A stretch of DNA of 38,681 nt from an uncultured Microcaldota archaeon (lineage in GTDB: Archaea > Micrarchaeota > Micrarchaeia > Anstonellales > Bilamarchaeaceae): assembly GCA_903835385.1 (NCBI GenBank), contig CAILMQ010000011.1:1-38681 (forward strand). The letters are read 5' to 3'. A program made the translations under genes and the position numbers. The notes under the pieces were generated by a model. The model made no database searches. It was not told the origin of the DNA and saw nothing but the letters and a program-made list of their open reading frames with translations. This document shows, in pieces, positions 35,113 to 38,681 of the stretch (position 1 is the first letter of the stretch; each line of letters begins with the position of its first letter).

Positions 35113-35871
35113 TCAGGATTTTTCCAGCTCGAAACCGAAATCGCAGGTGCATTTTTCGGCCGCAGCCTGCATCTTCTCGATTATCTTCGCAAGCCGCTTC
35201 TCCCCGTCCTTGTAATTCGCCGCGGTGAGCTGTATCCTGTAGCGCGGGGCGCCGAGATAGTGCACTTCAACGCCCTCTTCCTCCGGGCCGAGCACCTTCT
35301 TTATGTCGTCCACGCCGTCCATGCCCCAGCAGGCCAGGTTGATCATCCCGGAAACTTCCACCGTGGGCCTCTTGATGTTCTTCTCCGCTATGGCGATGAT
35401 TTCGGCCTTGACCGCGTCCGGCACCGCAAGATTTTTCAGGCCTTCCTCCTTCTTCTCGAAGGCCACGGCGAATGCGGACCAGACGTCGCCGAACTCCTTT
35501 GTGAGCAGTTCCGCCGCCTCTTCTGGCTTGAGCTTGGACTTGGAATTCTTGAGCACGAGCGAGAGCAGCTTCTCCGCCCTCTTCTCGGTGCGGATTATTT
35601 CGAGCTTGCCCTTTTTCTCCTCCTCGTTGACGCGCTTGAGCGAGACGTCGACCTGGTTCTTCTCCCTGTCCACGCGGTGTATCTTCGCAACGTGGCGCTG
35701 GCCCTCGGAGATGAACTCGTGGATGTTCTTTATCCACCTGGGGGCGATTTCAGAGACGTGGAGGAACGCCTCCAGGTTGCCGTATTCCGGGAGCACGCAG
35801 AACGCACCATAGGGCATGATTTTCTTTATGACCACTATGACGAGCTCGTCCGGCTCCGGAAACTCCACCAT
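35113..35871 (-). CDS. eif2a: Translation initiation factor aIF2 alpha
   Basis: S1 domain IKKIMPYGAFCVLPEYGNLEAFLHVSEIAPRWIKNIHEFISEGQRHVAKIHRVDREKNQVDVSLKRV. Confidence 0.95.
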   Translation of the reverse strand: MVEFPEPDELVIVVIKKIMPYGAFCVLPEYGNLEAFLHVSEIAPRWIKNIHEFISEGQRHVAKIHRVDREKNQVDVSLKRVNEEEKKGKLEIIRTEKRAEKLLSLVLKNSKSKLKPEEAAELLTKEFGDVWSAFAVAFEKKEEGLKNLAVPDAVKAEIIAIAEKNIKRPTVEVSGMINLACWGMDGVDDIKKVLGPEEEGVEVHYLGAPRYRIQLTAANYKDGEKRLAKIIEKMQAAAEKCTCDFGFELEKS

Positions 35872-36036
35872 TCATCCCAACTCCTTCACAATGTCCCCGT
35901 GTATGATGGCCTCGCCGCCGGCCGGGTGCGCCAGTGGCTCGCTGCACTTTGCGCAGTTGACCACTGAGGTCGCATGGGAAAATATCTTCTGCTCGTTTCC
36001 GCATTTGCATTTCACAAGAAAGAACTTGCCTGCCAT
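35872..36036 (-). CDS. rps27e: Ribosomal protein S27e
   Basis: MAGKFFLVKCKCGNEQKIFSHATSVVNCAKCSEPLAHPAGGEAIIHGDIVKELG; absent from ORF track. Confidence 0.93.
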   Translation of the reverse strand: MAGKFFLVKCKCGNEQKIFSHATSVVNCAKCSEPLAHPAGGEAIIHGDIVKELG

Positions 36037-36045
36037 TGCAACACC

Positions 36046-36324
36046 TCACTTGAGCTCGATTTTCTTCTTGGTCCTGGTTCCGACCGTGCGCTGGTGCTTC
36101 TTCTTGCACGTGGAGCACTCCAGCATGAGCACCTGCCTCTTGCCCTGCTTCTTCACGGTCTTCTCGCCTGCGACCTTGCCGCCGTGGCCGAGCAGGCTCC
36201 TCTCGTGGGCGCGGTTTCCCGCGGCCAAGGTCCTGGCCCTGCCTTTGCTCACAAGCCTCACTTTGTGCGCCTGGTGCGACTTGCAGTATGGGCAATATGT
36301 TCTCGTTTCCTTCGGGAATTTCAT
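36046..36324 (-). CDS. rpl44e: Ribosomal protein L44e
   Basis: MKFPKETRTYCPYCKSHQAHKVRLVSKG...LECSTCKKKHQRTVGTRTKKKIEL. Confidence 0.95.
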   Translation of the reverse strand: MKFPKETRTYCPYCKSHQAHKVRLVSKGRARTLAAGNRAHERSLLGHGGKVAGEKTVKKQGKRQVLMLECSTCKKKHQRTVGTRTKKKIELK

Positions 36325-36378
36325 CTTCTCAACCTCTCTTTTTTTCGCTAAAGCAGCCACACATGGCCGGAAGGAACT

Positions 36379-36897
36379 TTAGAGAAGCTCCGCCAGCCTG
36401 GATTTGAGCAGCCAGTCGGCCTCGGACATCGGCAGGATGCGCTCCTCGCCGGTCCGGAAGGGCCCGTAGACCGCCTTGTCAATGCCGCTATATGCTTCGA
36501 TGTCCTTTAATATCCTTACTTTCCGCGTGCTCGGGGCAGAACCGGCCTCGCGGCCATTGTTCCAGATGTCCGACACCCGCGCGCGGGAGGACGCTATCCT
36601 GTCCGCCAGCTCGCCCAGCAGGCCCGCCTCGTCCCTGGTGAGGCTAGGCGAGTCCCTCTCGCCGCGCACGGCCATGAGCACGATTTTCTCCTCGCGCTTC
36701 ATCTGGATGGCGGCGACGATTTTCCTTGCGTTCTCGTACTCCTTTATGGCGAGTATGGAGCCGGAATCCAGCGCCGCCTGCTTCCGGTCCGCTATGAGTT
36801 TCGCCGCGTCCTCGTAGAACGCCGGTTCGAGCCGGACTACTGCTGCGGACTCGGACTCCTTCTTCTGTATGTCCCGCAGCAAGACGTAGTTAAGCAT
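36379..36897 (-). CDS. GINS complex protein (Gins51-like)
   Basis: MLNYVLLRDIQKKESESAAVVRLEPAFYEDAAKLI...VRILKDIEAYSGIDKAVYGPFRTGEERILP. Confidence 0.75.
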   Translation of the reverse strand: MLNYVLLRDIQKKESESAAVVRLEPAFYEDAAKLIADRKQAALDSGSILAIKEYENARKIVAAIQMKREEKIVLMAVRGERDSPSLTRDEAGLLGELADRIASSRARVSDIWNNGREAGSAPSTRKVRILKDIEAYSGIDKAVYGPFRTGEERILPMSEADWLLKSRLAELL

Positions 36898-36988
36898 CGT
36901 TCTCCCAAAAGATGGTTTTGCGGGCAGGGGTTTTTATTGGTTCGTGGAAGTTGCAGAAACGGAAACAAACGAAACAAAAAAATCCATG

Positions 36989-37050
36989 CACGTTCGCGTG
37001 CGCGCGCATCCGAGCGTTCGAGTGCGTGGTTCGGGCGTCCGGGCGCCGTG
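36989..37050. repeat. GC-rich degenerate minisatellite with alternating purine-pyrimidine tract
   Basis: gttcgcgtgcgcgcgcatccgagcgttcgagtgcgtggttcgggcgtccgggcgccgtg. Confidence 0.5.
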
Positions 37051-37126
37051 TTTTTTTTGCACGGTCACGAGATACGAATATAGAGAAACAATAACAAATT
37101 TAAATCGTTCCCAATAAGATAAAATT

Positions 37127-38681
37127 ATGGACATTACTAATCGTTACCGGATGAATGTATTTGGAAGCTACTCGGAATGCGCCATAACTTTGGACAGTGC
37201 GGTGTTCCAGAGCGTGAATGACGGATTGCCTGATTCGGGCAGCTCCAGGCTGGACAGGTCTGGAGACGTCGCGTCGCTCATAACGGGGTTGCTCGGACCC
37301 CCGGCGTTGGGAAGAGCGTTCATGGAAACAAGGCCGGCGTTCAGGACCACCGAAGCAGGGACAAGGAAAAGCGAATGCAACAGCGAGGTAAGCGTGGAGC
37401 TGGATATGGACATTGAGATAAGGTTCGAAGTGCCCAACGCCGGAGCGGGAACCACCCCCGAAGATGAAAAAGCCAGGCGTGTCATTAAGATTTGGGCGGA
37501 GAGCGACACAATCTCCAGGATGGTGGAGGACGGGAGCATTCCGGACGCAGTGGAAAATCTGCTGCGCAGGAGCAGGGGACGCGGGAGTGGAAACATGGAA
37601 GCGAATCTTGATTTGAGTTTTGAGGACCTGGACGACGGGCGCCGGAGGTATGTGCTGCCCCTTGGCAGGGGAATAGACCAGCAGATAGAGCATAGCAGCG
37701 GCGTATTGAGCAGGGAAAGCAGGCTTGTGGGGCAGGGCGACATCGTGCGCCTGGCAGAGGGCCTGTTCCCGAACAACCTCAACAAAAGGCTGATTTTCGG
37801 GACAAACACGAATGCTGGCCAGATGGCGATGCTGAGGGCGTACCCGTACCAGGATGAGGGAAACACGTCGGAGCAGGTTGAGATTTGGTTCGTGGCGCCT
37901 GATGCAACACGTGAAACAATAGGAGGCGAATGCAGGACCGAAATCACGATGACAGGTGAGAAGTGGGTTTTTCCGCATGAATCCATAATACGGACGGCGC
38001 ATGCATCGCTGAAAGGCCGCACTGCCGCGCAGCCAAAAGCAGCGGAAGCCCGCGAATTGATAATTTTCCAGAGGCCCGTGTTCCAGCCGCTTCTGCGGTA
38101 CAAGGACCAGGCGTCCGAAAGGCAGATGCAGGTGCCTCATTCCGAAGGGGACGTCGCAGTGCTGCTGGCGCGAACGCTCGGAAACGGGGTTCTGAGAGAT
38201 GTGATGGTCACCGAAGCCGCGGTGCCGGAAAAAGGCTCGGAGCCTGCCGCGCGTCCTTCGTATTTCGATTACTTTTCAGAACCGCCGCCACCGCCGACGT
38301 ACAATACGATGGTGGCCATGCACATGCAGGTTGACGGCGGCACCCTTACCCTGAGTTTTGAAATTCCGCACGGAAGCCGAGCGCGCTCAATGGCAGGCCC
38401 GAAAGAAGCGTTGGAAAGAAGAAAATTAATCACAATATCAGGGCGAAAGGAAACGGTCGCAAGAATAACCCAGCACCCGAATTTCGAAAAAATATGCGAT
38501 GGGTTGAGGCAGCGGAATACTGCGGCAATCAATGTTTACGAGGACCCGGCGAACCCCTCTGAATTCACGATTGCGCTCGCAAGGCCCGTGTTCCAGCCGC
38601 GCGCGGAACTCAACGGGACCCTGGCACCGGCTGAAGGGGACCTCACGATACTGTTTGGCAGGGTATTCGGGGGAAATGCGA
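37127..38681 (+). CDS. Large protein with internal repeat domains (3' truncated by window edge)
   Basis: Uninterrupted frame from ATG 37127 to window end (518 codons), TATA-like tttaaat at about 37097; missing from ORF track because no stop is in the window. Confidence 0.85.
   Translation, partial: MDITNRYRMNVFGSYSECAITLDSAVFQSVNDGLPDSGSSRLDRSGDVASLITGLLGPPALGRAFMETRPAFRTTEAGTRKSECNSEVSVELDMDIEIRFEVPNAGAGTTPEDEKARRVIKIWAESDTISRMVEDGSIPDAVENLLRRSRGRGSGNMEANLDLSFEDLDDGRRRYVLPLGRGIDQQIEHSSGVLSRESRLVGQGDIVRLAEGLFPNNLNKRLIFGTNTNAGQMAMLRAYPYQDEGNTSEQVEIWFVAPDATRETIGGECRTEITMTGEKWVFPHESIIRTAHASLKGRTAAQPKAAEARELIIFQRPVFQPLLRYKDQASERQMQVPHSEGDVAVLLARTLGNGVLRDVMVTEAAVPEKGSEPAARPSYFDYFSEPPPPPTYNTMVAMHMQVDGGTLTLSFEIPHGSRARSMAGPKEALERRKLITISGRKETVARITQHPNFEKICDGLRQRNTAAINVYEDPANPSEFTIALARPVFQPRAELNGTLAPAEGDLTILFGRVFGGNA

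Noticed and set aside
37100-38140. Long minus-strand ORFs (346 aa and 311 aa)
   Set aside because: Antisense shadows of the plus-strand repeat-domain gene, which has typical codon usage, a TATA-like box and internal protein repeats

Overview
The window is a gene-dense archaeal chromosome segment. Hallmarks are the exosome superoperon (SBDS, Rrp4, Rrp41, Rrp42, L37Ae, RpoP-like, Brix, Pcc1, prefoldin beta), aIF2-alpha/S27e/L44e/Nop10/GINS, archaeal SepF, class III signal-peptide pilins, intron-bearing tRNAs and TATA boxes. A DPANN-type lineage is plausible but not proven from this sequence. Most of the window is housekeeping. The most unusual signals are: (1) two copies of an 89-bp element (5886-5974 and 23619-23707) that align without gaps, with near-identical paired arms and strongly diverged apical loops; both lie about 30 nt upstream of a minus-strand start codon, and one is read through as the C-terminal tail of a Brix protein. 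(2) tRNA-Ser(UGA) and tRNA-Thr(UGU) with 135-nt and 95-nt hairpin-rich introns, plus intergenic arrays of unrelated perfect hairpins. (3) An RpoP-like protein lacking all four expected zinc-ligand cysteines, in the canonical rpoP position. (4) A secreted protein with 16 exact hexapeptide N-x-S sequon repeats. (5) A TPR-AAA+ ATPase with a C-terminal membrane anchor. (6) A repeat-domain protein running off the right edge that is missing from the ORF track. (7) A CBSx4-HPF-like fusion and a TtuA with a minisatellite insertion. All calls were made by reading the sequence, without database searches.
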